Positions 52,729 to 61,703 of a stretch of 64,000 nucleotides of DNA are shown piece after piece. Source of the stretch: Paenibacillus kobensis NBRC 15729 (GTDB lineage Bacteria > Bacillota > Bacilli > Paenibacillales > Paenibacillaceae); NCBI RefSeq assembly GCF_004000825.1, contig NZ_BILZ01000024.1, positions 22,304-86,303 of the forward strand. The letters are read 5' to 3'. The number at the start of each line of letters is the position of its first letter. Position 1 is the stretch's first letter. The notes below the pieces were generated by a model. The model did no database searches. It was not told the DNA's origin and saw only the letters and a list, made by a program, of their open reading frames with translations. Position numbers and translations under genes: made by a program.

Positions 52729-53352
52729 ATGGGGAGGACGAATGTGCCTGCTGCCCGTGAGCGGATATTGCAAGCAGCGGTCAAGCTTTTTGCGAATAAG
52801 AGCTTCGAGGGTTCCCGCATCGATGAGATCGCCAAGGAAGCGAATGTGCCGAAGTCGCTCATCTACTACCATTTCAGCAGCAAGGACGAAATGCTCGAAG
52901 TACTGATGAATGATTTTGTCGACCAATTCACCGGTTTGCTTCGAACGGGCCCGGATACGGGCGGACATGACGATGCCCTTGCGCTGCAAGGGAGGATCAA
53001 CCATTACTACGGCTTTGCACTCCGCAATGCCGATTTAATCCGCGTCCTGTTCATGGAGTCGCTTAAGAAAAACGCTGACAAGCCGGTTATGTACCGAGTC
53101 GTAGAAACGTTGGTGGATGCTGAACGAGACATGAACGGGCTAGAAGGGGCGGATGGCGACCGTAACGAGAGGCTTGTCGGCGAGTTTTTTAACGGCGTTC
53201 TTCCTTTGTTTGGTTACATTTGTTTCGCAGACTCCTGGACGCGCAGCTTCAACATCGAACGCGAGACGTTCGACACCTTGTTCAAGCAGTCGTTCTCGGC
53301 TGCTCACAGCGGTTATCATCTTGCCCGCGGCGGGCAGAACGAGCAGACGTAG
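52729..53352 (+). CDS. TetR/AcrR family regulator
   Basis: 207 residues. The N-terminal helix-turn-helix is standard (RERILQAAVKLFANKSFEGS, IDEIAKEANVPKSLIYYHFS); the remaining helical domain would bind an inducer. AAAGGAGAAGG precedes ATG 52729. The alpha/beta hydrolase gene follows after 32 bases, so the regulator probably controls itself and that gene through the dyad upstream. Confidence 0.92.
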   Translation: MGRTNVPAARERILQAAVKLFANKSFEGSRIDEIAKEANVPKSLIYYHFSSKDEMLEVLMNDFVDQFTGLLRTGPDTGGHDDALALQGRINHYYGFALRNADLIRVLFMESLKKNADKPVMYRVVETLVDAERDMNGLEGADGDRNERLVGEFFNGVLPLFGYICFADSWTRSFNIERETFDTLFKQSFSAAHSGYHLARGGQNEQT

Positions 53353-53384
53353 CCACCTTATATCCAATAAGGAGCGGATGAGCG

Positions 53385-54311
53385 ATGAAACAATTGTCTA
53401 CGGCAGAGCAGCTATATGGGATCAAATCATTTCTAAGGCAGATGGGGGCTGCACAGCAGCAACTGACCGTTCTGCAAATTCGTGAACAGCAGCTTGCTTC
53501 GATTGGCCAATTGCCGGCGACGGACGACGTGATTGCCGAACCTGCAACAGTGGCGGGCATGCGGGCGGAATGGGTATCGGATTCGACTGTACCGGCTGAT
53601 CAAGAAGGGATTATTCTCTATATGCATGGCGGCGCATTTATTAGCGGATCGTGCGAAACGCACCGGGATCTAGCGGCTCGTCTAGCGGGAGCATCCGGGC
53701 TGCGCGTACTCGTATTCGAGTACCGGCTTGCACCTGAACACCGCTTCCCGGCTGCGAATGACGATTGTATAGCGGCATACCGATGGCTGCTGGAGAAAGG
53801 GCATAAGCCGGAGCATATCGTACTTGGCGGAGAATCGGTCGGAGGTTATCTTGTTCTTGCGACGCTGCTCGCCCTGCGGGATGCTGGGGGTCCGCTCCCT
53901 GCGGCTGCTTTCCTGATGTCCCCGCATACCGATTTCGTCCGGTTCGACAGCAGCACTTATGTTACGAATGCTGATGCCGATCCGCTTGGCGCACTTGCAA
54001 ATTCACGACAATGCGCAGAGACATACGCGGGCGAATCGGAAGTAAGCAATCCGATATTGTCGCCAGTAGATGCAGACTTGAGCGGATTTCCGAACCTTCT
54101 CATTCAAGTTGGCGCAGACGAGGTGCTGCTTGGCGAATGTGAGCTTCTTGCGGAGAGGGCAAGAGAAGCAGGGGTAAAAGCAGAGCTCGAAGTATGGCCG
54201 AACATGTGGTGCGCTTTTCAGATGATGGCGGGCATCGTTCCGGAAGGAGCAGCTGCGATCGAGATGGCAGGCGATTTCGTGCGCAAGCATGTGCATCCGG
54301 TTCCTTCTTAA
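53385..54311 (+). CDS. Alpha/beta hydrolase, HSL-like, catalytic His replaced by Cys
   Basis: 308 residues of the hormone-sensitive-lipase family: the oxyanion motif MHGGAF (about 83-88), the nucleophile elbow GESVGGYL, and the acid Asp in LIQVGADEVLLGE. The segment where the catalytic His is expected reads WPNMWCAFQMM; relatives have MWHVFQ or MWHVWQ here, so the His appears to be Cys (codon TGC). If so, the protein would be inactive as a classical esterase or use another His. AAGGAGC precedes ATG 53385. It is co-transcribed with the TetR gene. Confidence 0.85.
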   Translation: MKQLSTAEQLYGIKSFLRQMGAAQQQLTVLQIREQQLASIGQLPATDDVIAEPATVAGMRAEWVSDSTVPADQEGIILYMHGGAFISGSCETHRDLAARLAGASGLRVLVFEYRLAPEHRFPAANDDCIAAYRWLLEKGHKPEHIVLGGESVGGYLVLATLLALRDAGGPLPAAAFLMSPHTDFVRFDSSTYVTNADADPLGALANSRQCAETYAGESEVSNPILSPVDADLSGFPNLLIQVGADEVLLGECELLAERAREAGVKAELEVWPNMWCAFQMMAGIVPEGAAAIEMAGDFVRKHVHPVPS

Positions 54312-54335
54312 CCATAAGGTTAGCGATTAATGTTA

Positions 54336-54383
54336 AAAGGGCGCTCCCGGAGCCGTGCTAGACGGTTTGCGGGAATGCCCTTT
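54336..54383. terminator. Terminator between the hydrolase and ABC permease genes
   Basis: AAAGGGC (54336-54342) pairs with GCCCTTT (54377-54383), with further TCCCG/CGGGA pairing inside. It lies between convergent genes and can serve both. Confidence 0.8.
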
Positions 54384-54408
54384 CTTGTAGGGAAATGGAA
54401 AGTTAAAA

Positions 54409-55104
54409 CTATAGCGTCGTGCGTCGAACAAACAACTTACTGAGCGCAGCGAATACGAATGTTACAGGCAGCGTCCAAAGCGTGATTTCGGCCATCGTCC
54501 GGTTCGAGAACCACTCGCCGATAGACGGCCACCAGTTCTGGTACGAAACGATGTAAAGACCTAGCGTACCGATCACGATAGAAGCTATCGTCGCGATGAG
54601 CATGCCTGTTTTGCCGAAGCGTTTGAAGAAGCTGCTGATCATAAAGCCAAGCCAGAATTGGTTGAGCAGCAGCGCGAACGGATTCCACCAGCGGTTAAGC
54701 AGAGAGCCGTCGCTCCAATAAGGCAGATCGAAGAAATGGAGATCAACTCCCCAATGATCGGTCCACGTGCCTTCGATGATGGATAGCAGGAATAAGCCGA
54801 GCGAGAACAGGAACAAGATATAGGTTGTTGCCAGCGCCGTACCCCAATAATAATCGGATCTGTGGATGCCAAGACCGAGCGTGAAGGGAAAGGTTTGAAT
54901 AGGGGTGATGATGCCCTGTATGAGCAAATACACAAATATGGAAGCTATGCCGCCCGTATAAAAGCCTTCGCCATCAGGCATTGGACTTGTCATGGCAATC
55001 AGAAGGTTAACAACAAAGCTGGAACCGAGAATGAGCCAAGGCATTGCGAAGACAAGCAACTTCTTCCTAAGCTGCATGCGTATGACTGCAGAAATGCGGT
55101 TCAT
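54409..55104 (-). CDS. ABC transporter permease
   Basis: 231 residues with about six membrane spans and no catalytic domain. The N-terminus (RISAVIRMQLRKKLLVFAMP) is basic and cytoplasmic. It starts one base after the stop of the ABC ATPase gene, so the two make one transporter. The substrate is unknown; in GntR/ABC operons of the YtrA type such transporters often relate to cell-envelope stress or antibiotic resistance. Confidence 0.82.
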   Translation of the reverse strand: MNRISAVIRMQLRKKLLVFAMPWLILGSSFVVNLLIAMTSPMPDGEGFYTGGIASIFVYLLIQGIITPIQTFPFTLGLGIHRSDYYWGTALATTYILFLFSLGLFLLSIIEGTWTDHWGVDLHFFDLPYWSDGSLLNRWWNPFALLLNQFWLGFMISSFFKRFGKTGMLIATIASIVIGTLGLYIVSYQNWWPSIGEWFSNRTMAEITLWTLPVTFVFAALSKLFVRRTTL

Positions 55105-55105
55105 C

Positions 55106-56002
55106 TTATTTCCCCTCCTTATTCGAGACAGTGTGCCGTTTCATATAGGAGACGCACAGTTGCTGCAGAGACACCGGCGTAACCGACAAACCTAAAGCTT
55201 CCGCCTCGTCTTGGCCCAACTCATCGCTATGCCCGTTTTCTATTGTCATCTGGATCATTCCGCCGAGCGATTGACTGTCCAGCACTTTGCGGCCGGATGC
55301 GAATACCTCAACAGCTGCTTTCGGTCCGGACACGGTATAGACACGGCCGCGAAGCGCCTCGGCTTCTTCATCGATCAGCAGCTTGCCCCCGTCAATCAGC
55401 AGCACATGCTCCAGCAGATTGCTGACTTCGTCGATCAGATGCGTTGAGAGCAGCACGGTTCGGGGATACTCTGCATAATCCGCCAGCAGGCTGTCATAGA
55501 ACATTTGGCGGGCGACGGCATCCAATCCGAGATACGGTTCATCGAAAATAGTCAGCGGTGCGCGGCTCGCAAGCCCGATAATGATGCCGACGGCTGACAG
55601 CATGCCGCGGGACAGCTTCTTGACCTGACGCTTGAGCGGAAGCTCGAATTTCTCCACGAGTGATAGCGCGTATGCGCGATCCCAATTCCGATAGACATCG
55701 GCTGCTGTGTCCAGTACATCGCGTACGGTAAAATTGTCCGGGTACTTCTGGCTTTCCTTAATGAAGCAGATCCGTTCCAAAACATTGTTGTTCTCGAACG
55801 GCAGTTCTCCGAACACGCGGATTTCGCCGGAGGAAACGAACTGCTGCGCGGTCAGCATGTGCATGATCGTCGTTTTGCCCGCACCGTTGCGGCCGAGCAG
55901 GCCGTATATTTTATTTTCCTCCACTTTGAAGTTGACGCGGTCTACCGTGACGACGTCGCCGTACTGTTTGGTCAAATTTTTGGCCTCGATAATAGGTGTC
56001 AT
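55106..56002 (-). CDS. ABC transporter ATP-binding protein
   Basis: 298 residues. Walker A GRNGAGKTT (37-45), signature LSRGM (slightly diverged from LSGGQ), Walker B LTIFDEPYLGLD and the H-loop STHL. The C-terminal third (about 215-298) is an extra domain typical of export ATPases of this class. The start overlaps the gntR stop (TAATG), giving an operon gntR-ATPase-permease. Confidence 0.93.
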   Translation of the reverse strand: MTPIIEAKNLTKQYGDVVTVDRVNFKVEENKIYGLLGRNGAGKTTIMHMLTAQQFVSSGEIRVFGELPFENNNVLERICFIKESQKYPDNFTVRDVLDTAADVYRNWDRAYALSLVEKFELPLKRQVKKLSRGMLSAVGIIIGLASRAPLTIFDEPYLGLDAVARQMFYDSLLADYAEYPRTVLLSTHLIDEVSNLLEHVLLIDGGKLLIDEEAEALRGRVYTVSGPKAAVEVFASGRKVLDSQSLGGMIQMTIENGHSDELGQDEAEALGLSVTPVSLQQLCVSYMKRHTVSNKEGK

Positions 56003-56370
56003 TAATTGCTCTCTCCCTTCTGAATCATTTCCTTCAACTGATCGGTCGTGATGCCGAGCCGCTGTGCTTCGCGAATCATTGTGATGATGTACTGCTCATA
56101 GAATTGTTCTTTCCGCTTGTTGACCGCGATCTGTCTCGCGCCTGTCGCTACGAACATTCCGATCCCTCTTTTCTTGTACAAAATTCCTTCATCGACGAGC
56201 AAATTAACGCCTTTGGCTGCCGTTGCGGGATTAATGCGATAGAAGGCGGCAATGTGCGTCGTGGACGGGGCCTGAGCTTCTTCTAACAATGTTCCTTCGA
56301 TTATGTCGTCTTCAATCCGCTCTGCGATTTGTACGAAGATCGGGCGGTTGTCGTCCATGCTGGGACCCAT
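56002..56370 (-). CDS. GntR family regulator (YtrA type)
   Basis: 122 residues. A short GntR winged helix (PIFVQIAERIEDDIIEGTLL, THIAAFYRINPATAAKGVNL, LVDEGILYKKRGIGMFV) with only a brief helical tail, as in the YtrA subfamily, which controls adjacent ABC transporters. ATG 56370 follows GGTGGTGA on the minus strand. A palindrome at 56391-56410 overlaps its promoter, suggesting autorepression. Confidence 0.93.
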   Translation of the reverse strand: MGPSMDDNRPIFVQIAERIEDDIIEGTLLEEAQAPSTTHIAAFYRINPATAAKGVNLLVDEGILYKKRGIGMFVATGARQIAVNKRKEQFYEQYIITMIREAQRLGITTDQLKEMIQKGESN

Positions 56371-56390
56371 TTGCTTCACCACCATACTGG

Positions 56391-56410
56391 TTAATTACTC
56401 ATGTAACTAA
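56391..56410. promoter_or_regulatory. Candidate GntR/YtrA operator
   Basis: TTAATTACTCATGTAACTAA is a palindrome with one mismatch per arm. It directly follows the -10 of the gntR promoter (minus strand). Confidence 0.55.
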
Positions 56411-56438
56411 CTATATAACCAAGGAACAGGGGTGTCAA
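56410..56438 (-). promoter_or_regulatory. Sigma-A promoter of the gntR-ABC operon
   Basis: On the minus strand TTGACA (complement of 56433-56438) and TATAGT (complement of 56410-56415) are separated by 17 bases, about 40 bases before the gntR start. Confidence 0.65.
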
Positions 56439-56598
56439 TGGGCGGCGTCATACATTTCTAAAATTGCTTGTCCTCTGACGGGAGCGGCCGCCTGAGACGG
56501 GCAGGAAGATTTTATAGGCCAAGATGTGCTACAATAGTCGCTATGAGGTCCCGCTTGGCGGGATAGGATGATGCACAACGTTTAGGAGGACAACGATA

Positions 56599-57597
56599 GT
56601 GAAATGGCATGAACTTACGATCTCGACCCGTGAAGAAGTGGTTGAGGCGATAGCTGATTATTTGCATGAGGCGGGCGCCGGCGGCGTTGCAATTGAAGAG
56701 TCCGGTTCGCTGAACAGACCGCGCGATACACGGCTTGGACAATGGTATGACCGTCCGCTCAACGACATCCCAGAGGGAGAGGCCGTCATTCAAGGCTACT
56801 TCGCCGAAGAGATGGACATGGAGCCGCTGGTGGAAGCGATTCAGCCGTTTATTGCGGGGCTGCGTGAATTCGATCTCGATCCAGGCGAATTCAAAGTGTC
56901 ATTGAAGATGGTGGACGAAGAAGATTGGGCGGACGCTTGGAAAAAATATTTCAAGCCGATGCGCGTCTCCGAGCGTCTAACGATCCGTCCGACGTGGGAG
57001 GAGTATACGCCGGGCGAAGGCGAGCGCATCATCGATCTCGATCCGGGCATGGCGTTCGGTACAGGCACGCACCCGACGACGGCACTTTGTCTGCGCACGC
57101 TCGACTCCGTCATTAAGGGCGGCGAGGAGTTGATCGACGTCGGTACAGGCTCCGGCATTCTGGCCATCGGCGCAATGAAGCTCGGAGCGAAGTCGGTGCT
57201 CGCGGTCGATCTCGACCCGGTAGCGGTATCCAGCGCCAAGGAGAATACGAAGCTGAACGGCTTGTCCGAGTCCATCGACGTCCGTCTGAGCGACCTGCTC
57301 GGCGTAATCAAAGGCGAGACGAAGGACGAAAGCGGCGCGGAAGCGGGTCCGATGAACGTTACGGTGCCGGTAGATGTTGTCGTAGCGAACATCTTGGCCG
57401 AGATCATTATGTTGTTCATCGATGATGTATACGAAGCGCTCAAACCGGGCGGCATCTACATTGCCTCGGGCATCTGGGAGAACAAAGAGGAAGTCGTCGA
57501 ACAAGGCTTACTGAAGTCAGGCTTTGAGATTATCGACCGCCGCCGCGAAGACGGTTGGATCGCCTTCGTCGCAGGTAAACCGAAAGCGGGTGAATAG
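56599..57597 (+). CDS. prmA: Ribosomal protein L11 methyltransferase
   Basis: 332 residues. The opening MKWHELTISTREEVVEAIAD is diagnostic, as are LDPGMAFGTGTHPTT, the SAM loop IDVGTGSGILAIGA and VVANILAEII. PrmA trimethylates L11. The GTG start at 56599 follows TAGGAGGAC. A short extra segment (KGETKDESGAEAGPMN, about residues 236-251) makes it slightly longer than the B. subtilis protein (311). In B. subtilis it follows dnaJ directly. Confidence 0.95.
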   Translation: MKWHELTISTREEVVEAIADYLHEAGAGGVAIEESGSLNRPRDTRLGQWYDRPLNDIPEGEAVIQGYFAEEMDMEPLVEAIQPFIAGLREFDLDPGEFKVSLKMVDEEDWADAWKKYFKPMRVSERLTIRPTWEEYTPGEGERIIDLDPGMAFGTGTHPTTALCLRTLDSVIKGGEELIDVGTGSGILAIGAMKLGAKSVLAVDLDPVAVSSAKENTKLNGLSESIDVRLSDLLGVIKGETKDESGAEAGPMNVTVPVDVVVANILAEIIMLFIDDVYEALKPGGIYIASGIWENKEEVVEQGLLKSGFEIIDRRREDGWIAFVAGKPKAGE

Positions 57598-57603
57598 GCC
57601 GGG

Positions 57604-58308
57604 ATGAACTTTTTTTGGTTTCCATTCGAGGATTTGCCTTTCATATTTATCGCATTTGCTGTGTCGCTGGCTGTACACGAGTGGGCGCATGCCTATACGG
57701 CGTATTTGTTCGGCGACCGGACCGCATATGATGCGGGCAGAGTGACTTTGAATCCGCGTGCGCATCTGGATGTGCTCGGTACCATCATGATTTTGCTTGC
57801 GGGCTTCGGGTGGGCGAAGCCGGTTCCGTACAACCCGAACCGGTTTCGCAAGCCGCGCTTGATGAGCATCGCGGTGACGGCAGCCGGGCCGATCAGCAAT
57901 CTCCTACTTGTCATCATCTGCGTATTTTTGGTCTATTTGCTGAATCAAACGGGTCTGCTGCAAGCCGGTTCAGTTGGCGTATATAAGGCGCTCGTCCATC
58001 AGTTTTATTATTTGATTTTCCTGAACATCACGTTGTTCCTGTTCAACTTGATTCCGCTTCCGCCGCTTGATGGATACGGGATTATCAAAAATCTGCTTCC
58101 ATACCGGACTCGGCTTCAATTGGAGCAGCACGAACATTGGGGCGCTTATTTGTTCCTTCTGCTCGTATTCATTCCGCCGCTACGGGCTGTCACGATCGAT
58201 CAGGTGCTGGGCTACTCCGGCGATATTTTCATCAACATCGCGGAGATATGCGAAAACATATTCACGAAACGAATGGACTGGTACCAGTTCTTCATAGATT
58301 TGAGCTAG
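57604..58308 (+). CDS. Site-2 protease family membrane metalloprotease
   Basis: 234 residues with about five membrane spans. The zinc motif HEWAH (about residues 22-26) and the second motif [12 protein letters not shown] (Asp ligand) are those of site-2 proteases of the SREBP/YwhC group. These cleave within or next to the membrane; the substrate is unknown. It starts six bases after the prmA stop without a good ribosome site, so it is probably coupled. It is an insertion between prmA and rsmE. Confidence 0.88.
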   Translation: MNFFWFPFEDLPFIFIAFAVSLAVHEWAHAYTAYLFGDRTAYDAGRVTLNPRAHLDVLGTIMILLAGFGWAKPVPYNPNRFRKPRLMSIAVTAAGPISNLLLVIICVFLVYLLNQTGLLQAGSVGVYKALVHQFYYLIFLNITLFLFNLIPLPPLDGYGIIKNLLPYRTRLQLEQHEHWGAYLFLLLVFIPPLRAVTIDQVLGYSGDIFINIAEICENIFTKRMDWYQFFIDLS

Positions 58309-58358
58309 TGAACGTGTTAAGATGAGGTTTGGAACTTTCGTAAAGTGTGGTTAGAGCG

Positions 58359-59123
58359 ATGCAAAGATATTTCGTGCCGGTAGAGCAGTACGGGGACGAC
58401 TCGGTCGTGCTGCTTGGCGATGACGCGCATCATGCAAGCCGCGTCATGCGCATGCGCGCCGGCGATTCATTCATAGCAAGCGACGGGAAGGGGCGGGAGG
58501 CGCTCGTCAAGGCGAGTGCCGTCTCTTCCGACCGGGTTGAAGGGACGATCGTGGAGCAGCTCTCCGCAGATCGAGAACCAGCTTGGCAGATTACGATCGC
58601 GCAGAGCTTGCCGAAGGGCGACAAGATGGAGCTCATCATCCAGAAGGGGACGGAGATCGGCGCGTATGCGTTCATTCCGTTCGAATCGGAGAGGATGATC
58701 GTCCAGTATGACGCCAAGAAGGAAGCGAAGCGTCTCGAACGTTGGGCGAAAATCGCCAAGGAAGCAGCAGAACAGGCGCATCGCAGTCGTGTTCCCGACA
58801 TCGTCAAGCCAGCAAGCTGGAAACAGCTGCTCGGCATGATGGGGGACTACGACTTGGTGCTGTTTTGCTATGAGGAAGAAGGAAGAGCCGGCACAGGCGG
58901 GGGCTTGCGCGGCGCATTGGAGCCGCTGAAGAACCGCCGTGACGTCCGAGCACTCGTTGTGGTAGGGCCGGAAGGCGGCTTTACAGACAAAGAGGCGGAG
59001 GATGCCCGCACGGCAGGCGCTGTTGTCGTCGGCTTGGGCAAACGCATATTGCGTACGGAGACAGCAGGTTTCGTCGCGCTGACGGCGCTGCTGTACGAAT
59101 CCGGAGAAATGGGAGGAAATTAA
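58359..59123 (+). CDS. rsmE: 16S rRNA (uracil1498-N3)-methyltransferase
   Basis: 254 residues with a PUA-like N-terminal domain (QRYFVPVEQYG, HHASRVMRMRAGD) and a SPOUT knot: QSLPKGDKMELIIQKGTEIG, VVVGPEGGFTDKEAEDA and LGKRILRTETAGFVALTALL. It methylates N3 of U1498 in 16S rRNA. ATG 58359 is chosen as the first Met before the conserved start. mtaB follows three bases after the stop, as in B. subtilis. Confidence 0.95.
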   Translation: MQRYFVPVEQYGDDSVVLLGDDAHHASRVMRMRAGDSFIASDGKGREALVKASAVSSDRVEGTIVEQLSADREPAWQITIAQSLPKGDKMELIIQKGTEIGAYAFIPFESERMIVQYDAKKEAKRLERWAKIAKEAAEQAHRSRVPDIVKPASWKQLLGMMGDYDLVLFCYEEEGRAGTGGGLRGALEPLKNRRDVRALVVVGPEGGFTDKEAEDARTAGAVVVGLGKRILRTETAGFVALTALLYESGEMGGN

Positions 59124-59126
59124 GCA

Positions 59127-60509
59127 ATGCCATCAGTCGCATTTTACACCTTGGGCTGCAAAGTTAACTTTTACGATACAGAAGCGATGTGGCAGCTGTT
59201 CAAGAACGCCGGCTATGAGCAGGTCGATTTTGAAGAGCGGACAGCCGACGTTTATGTCATCAATACATGTACCGTTACCAATACGGGCGACAAGAAGAGC
59301 CGCCAGATTATCCGCCGCGCCGTGCGCCGCAACCCGGACGCCGTTATCGCGGTAACGGGCTGCTATGCGCAGACTTCGCCTGCTGAGATTATGGCGATTC
59401 CAGGCGTTGACCTTGTTATCGGTACGCAGGACCGCGACAAGCTGCTTGGTTTTGTCGGACAGATTCAATCGGACCGCCAACCGGTCAATGCAGTGCGCAA
59501 CATAATGAAGACGCGGGAATTCGAAGAGCTGGACGTGCCGGACTTCGCCGACCGTACGCGCGCATTCCTTAAGATTCAAGAAGGCTGCAACAACTTCTGC
59601 ACGTTCTGCATTATTCCGTGGTCGCGCGGTCTGTCGCGCAGCCGCGATCCGAAGAGCGTTATCGAGCAGGCTCATCAACTCGTTGCTGCGGGATTCAAGG
59701 AGATCGTTCTGACGGGCATTCATACGGGCGGCTACGGCGACGATCTGGAGGATTACAAGCTGGCCGATTTGCTGTGGGATCTCGATAAAGTGGACGGTCT
59801 GGAGCGCATCCGGATCAGCTCGATCGAAGCGAGCCAGATCGACGACAAGATGATCGACGTACTGAACCGTTCGAGCAAAATGTGCCGCCATCTGCATATC
59901 CCGCTGCAAGCAGGCGAAAACTCCGTATTAAAGCGGATGCGCCGCAAGTATACGACCGAAGAGTTCGCAGCGAAGATCAAGCGTCTTCACGAGGCAATGC
60001 CGGGCGTTGCGATTACGACGGACGTTATCGTCGGTTTCCCTGGCGAGACGGACGAAATGTTCGAGGAAGGCTTCCGTTTCATGAAGGAAATCGGTTTCTC
60101 GGAGATGCACGTATTCCCGTACTCCAAACGGACGGGAACGCCTGCCGCGCGTATGGAGGATCAGGTGGACGAGGAAGTGAAGAACGACCGCGTTCATAAG
60201 CTGATCGATCTGTCGGAGCAGATGCAGCTTTCTTATGCCAAGCAATGGGTCGGCGAAGTCGTCGACGTCATTCCGGAACGGGATTATAAAGGCGCACCAG
60301 GCACGGGCTTCGTTATGGGCTATTCGGACAACTATTTGCAGATCGTGTTCGATGGCTCCGAAGAGTTAGTTGGGCAGCTGTGCCGGGTTAAAATTACAGA
60401 AGCCGGTGTGAATGAATGCCGCGGACAGCTCGTTCGTGTGCTCGATTCCACTACGGCGTCCGCACGCCATGAAGCACAAGCCATTGTGCCAGAGGCGAAG
60501 GCGCTGTAA
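59127..60509 (+). CDS. mtaB: tRNA t6A37 methylthiotransferase MtaB
   Basis: 460 residues. The N-terminal cluster-binding Cys residues lie in TLGCKVNFYD, INTCTVTN and VTGCYAQ; the radical-SAM motif is CNNFCTFC; and a TRAM domain closes the protein. It converts t6A37 to ms2t6A37 in tRNAs reading ANN codons. GGAGG precedes ATG 59127. The name rests on the LGCKVNFYDTEAMWQLF opening, typical of MtaB rather than MiaB or RimO. Confidence 0.95.
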   Translation: MPSVAFYTLGCKVNFYDTEAMWQLFKNAGYEQVDFEERTADVYVINTCTVTNTGDKKSRQIIRRAVRRNPDAVIAVTGCYAQTSPAEIMAIPGVDLVIGTQDRDKLLGFVGQIQSDRQPVNAVRNIMKTREFEELDVPDFADRTRAFLKIQEGCNNFCTFCIIPWSRGLSRSRDPKSVIEQAHQLVAAGFKEIVLTGIHTGGYGDDLEDYKLADLLWDLDKVDGLERIRISSIEASQIDDKMIDVLNRSSKMCRHLHIPLQAGENSVLKRMRRKYTTEEFAAKIKRLHEAMPGVAITTDVIVGFPGETDEMFEEGFRFMKEIGFSEMHVFPYSKRTGTPAARMEDQVDEEVKNDRVHKLIDLSEQMQLSYAKQWVGEVVDVIPERDYKGAPGTGFVMGYSDNYLQIVFDGSEELVGQLCRVKITEAGVNECRGQLVRVLDSTTASARHEAQAIVPEAKAL

Positions 60510-60544
60510 TTGGTCATTCGATAACCTTGAGAGGAGTGCCGAGC

Positions 60545-60985
60545 ATGAAAGAAATATCGGCCGGAGGCGTCGTATACCGTCGCACCGAGGACAATACGCT
60601 GCAAATTCAATTGATTCAGGACCGGTACGGCAAAGTATCGCTTCCGAAAGGCAAGATGGAGCCGGGCGAGACTGTCGAGCAGACGGCGCTTCGTGAAATT
60701 GTGGAAGAGACCGGTATGGTCGGCACCATCATCAAGCCAATCGATCAAATCAAATATCAATATAAGCACGATTCCAAAGGGATCGTCGATAAGGAAGTCC
60801 ATTATTATCTCGTCGAAGCGATCGGCGGCTCGCTTCAGCCGCAGGTGGAAGAAATTCGCGGCGTCGATTGGTTTACGCCAGAGGAAGCATGGCGCAAGCA
60901 GAAGGCATCCGGCTATGACAACAACGACCGAATCCTGGCAGGCGCGCTTAAGCTGCTTGGCTTGGAGGTCGAAGGCAATGCCTGA
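60545..60985 (+). CDS. NUDIX hydrolase
   Basis: 146 residues. The NUDIX box is complete (GKMEPGETVEQTALREIVEE then TGM, about residues 39-61) after an AGGVVYR strand. It hydrolyses a nucleoside-diphosphate-linked compound; the exact substrate cannot be told. ATG 60545 is nine bases after GAGGAG. It overlaps deoC by eight bases. Confidence 0.9.
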   Translation: MKEISAGGVVYRRTEDNTLQIQLIQDRYGKVSLPKGKMEPGETVEQTALREIVEETGMVGTIIKPIDQIKYQYKHDSKGIVDKEVHYYLVEAIGGSLQPQVEEIRGVDWFTPEEAWRKQKASGYDNNDRILAGALKLLGLEVEGNA

Positions 60986-61703
60986 GCTGTGGACGCCGGA
61001 TAAAAACATCGCCCGGTTCATCGACCATACGCTGCTGAAGCCGGGTGCAACGAGCACGGACATTGAGAAATTGTGCCGCGAAGCATTGGAACATCAATTT
61101 TACAGCGTCTGTGTGAACGGTTCTTGGGTTTCTTACTGCAAGGAGCAGCTTGCCGGATCGAACGTGGCCGTAAGCGCGGTTGTCGGGTTTCCGCTTGGCG
61201 CGATGTCGACCAAAGTCAAAGCGTTCGAAGCGGCTGAAGCGGTCGATGAGGGCGCTTCGGAGATCGATATGGTGCTTCCGGTCGGTGCATTGCTGGACGG
61301 ACGTTACGGCGTCGTCAACTACGACATTGGCGCTGTAGTCCGTGCGGTAGAAGGAAGCGCGATCGTGAAGGTTATTCTCGAGACCGGCCTGTTAAGCGAC
61401 GAACAAAAGGCGGAAGCATGCCGAGTCGCGGAAGCGGCCGGCGCCCACTATGTGAAGACGTCGACCGGATTCGGGGCTGGCGGTGCGACGGAAGCGGATA
61501 TTCGGCTTATGCGCGCATCTGTATCTTCGGAAATTGGCGTGAAGGCTTCTGGAGGCATTCGCGACCGGGAGACGGCGATTGTTATGCTCAATGCAGGCGC
61601 GACCCGGCTTGGTACGAGCGCAGGCATTGCTATCGTCAACGGTTCAGCCGCAGCGCAGGCAAGTAGCAGAGCGGAAGCGCCAGGAGCGAGCACGCAATAT
61701 TAA
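60978..61703 (+). CDS. deoC: Deoxyribose-phosphate aldolase
   Basis: 241 residues of a TIM barrel. The catalytic residues are visible: Asp97 (EIDMVL), the Schiff-base Lys160 (YVKTSTGFG) and the Lys of VKASGGIR. It splits 2-deoxyribose 5-phosphate into glyceraldehyde 3-phosphate and acetaldehyde. ATG 60978 lies in the end of the NUDIX gene with GGAGG upstream. The last 68 bases overlap the 3' end of the minus-strand transporter gene; the final 15 or so residues (Ala/Ser-rich) are the part affected. Confidence 0.95.
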   Translation: MPELWTPDKNIARFIDHTLLKPGATSTDIEKLCREALEHQFYSVCVNGSWVSYCKEQLAGSNVAVSAVVGFPLGAMSTKVKAFEAAEAVDEGASEIDMVLPVGALLDGRYGVVNYDIGAVVRAVEGSAIVKVILETGLLSDEQKAEACRVAEAAGAHYVKTSTGFGAGGATEADIRLMRASVSSEIGVKASGGIRDRETAIVMLNAGATRLGTSAGIAIVNGSAAAQASSRAEAPGASTQY

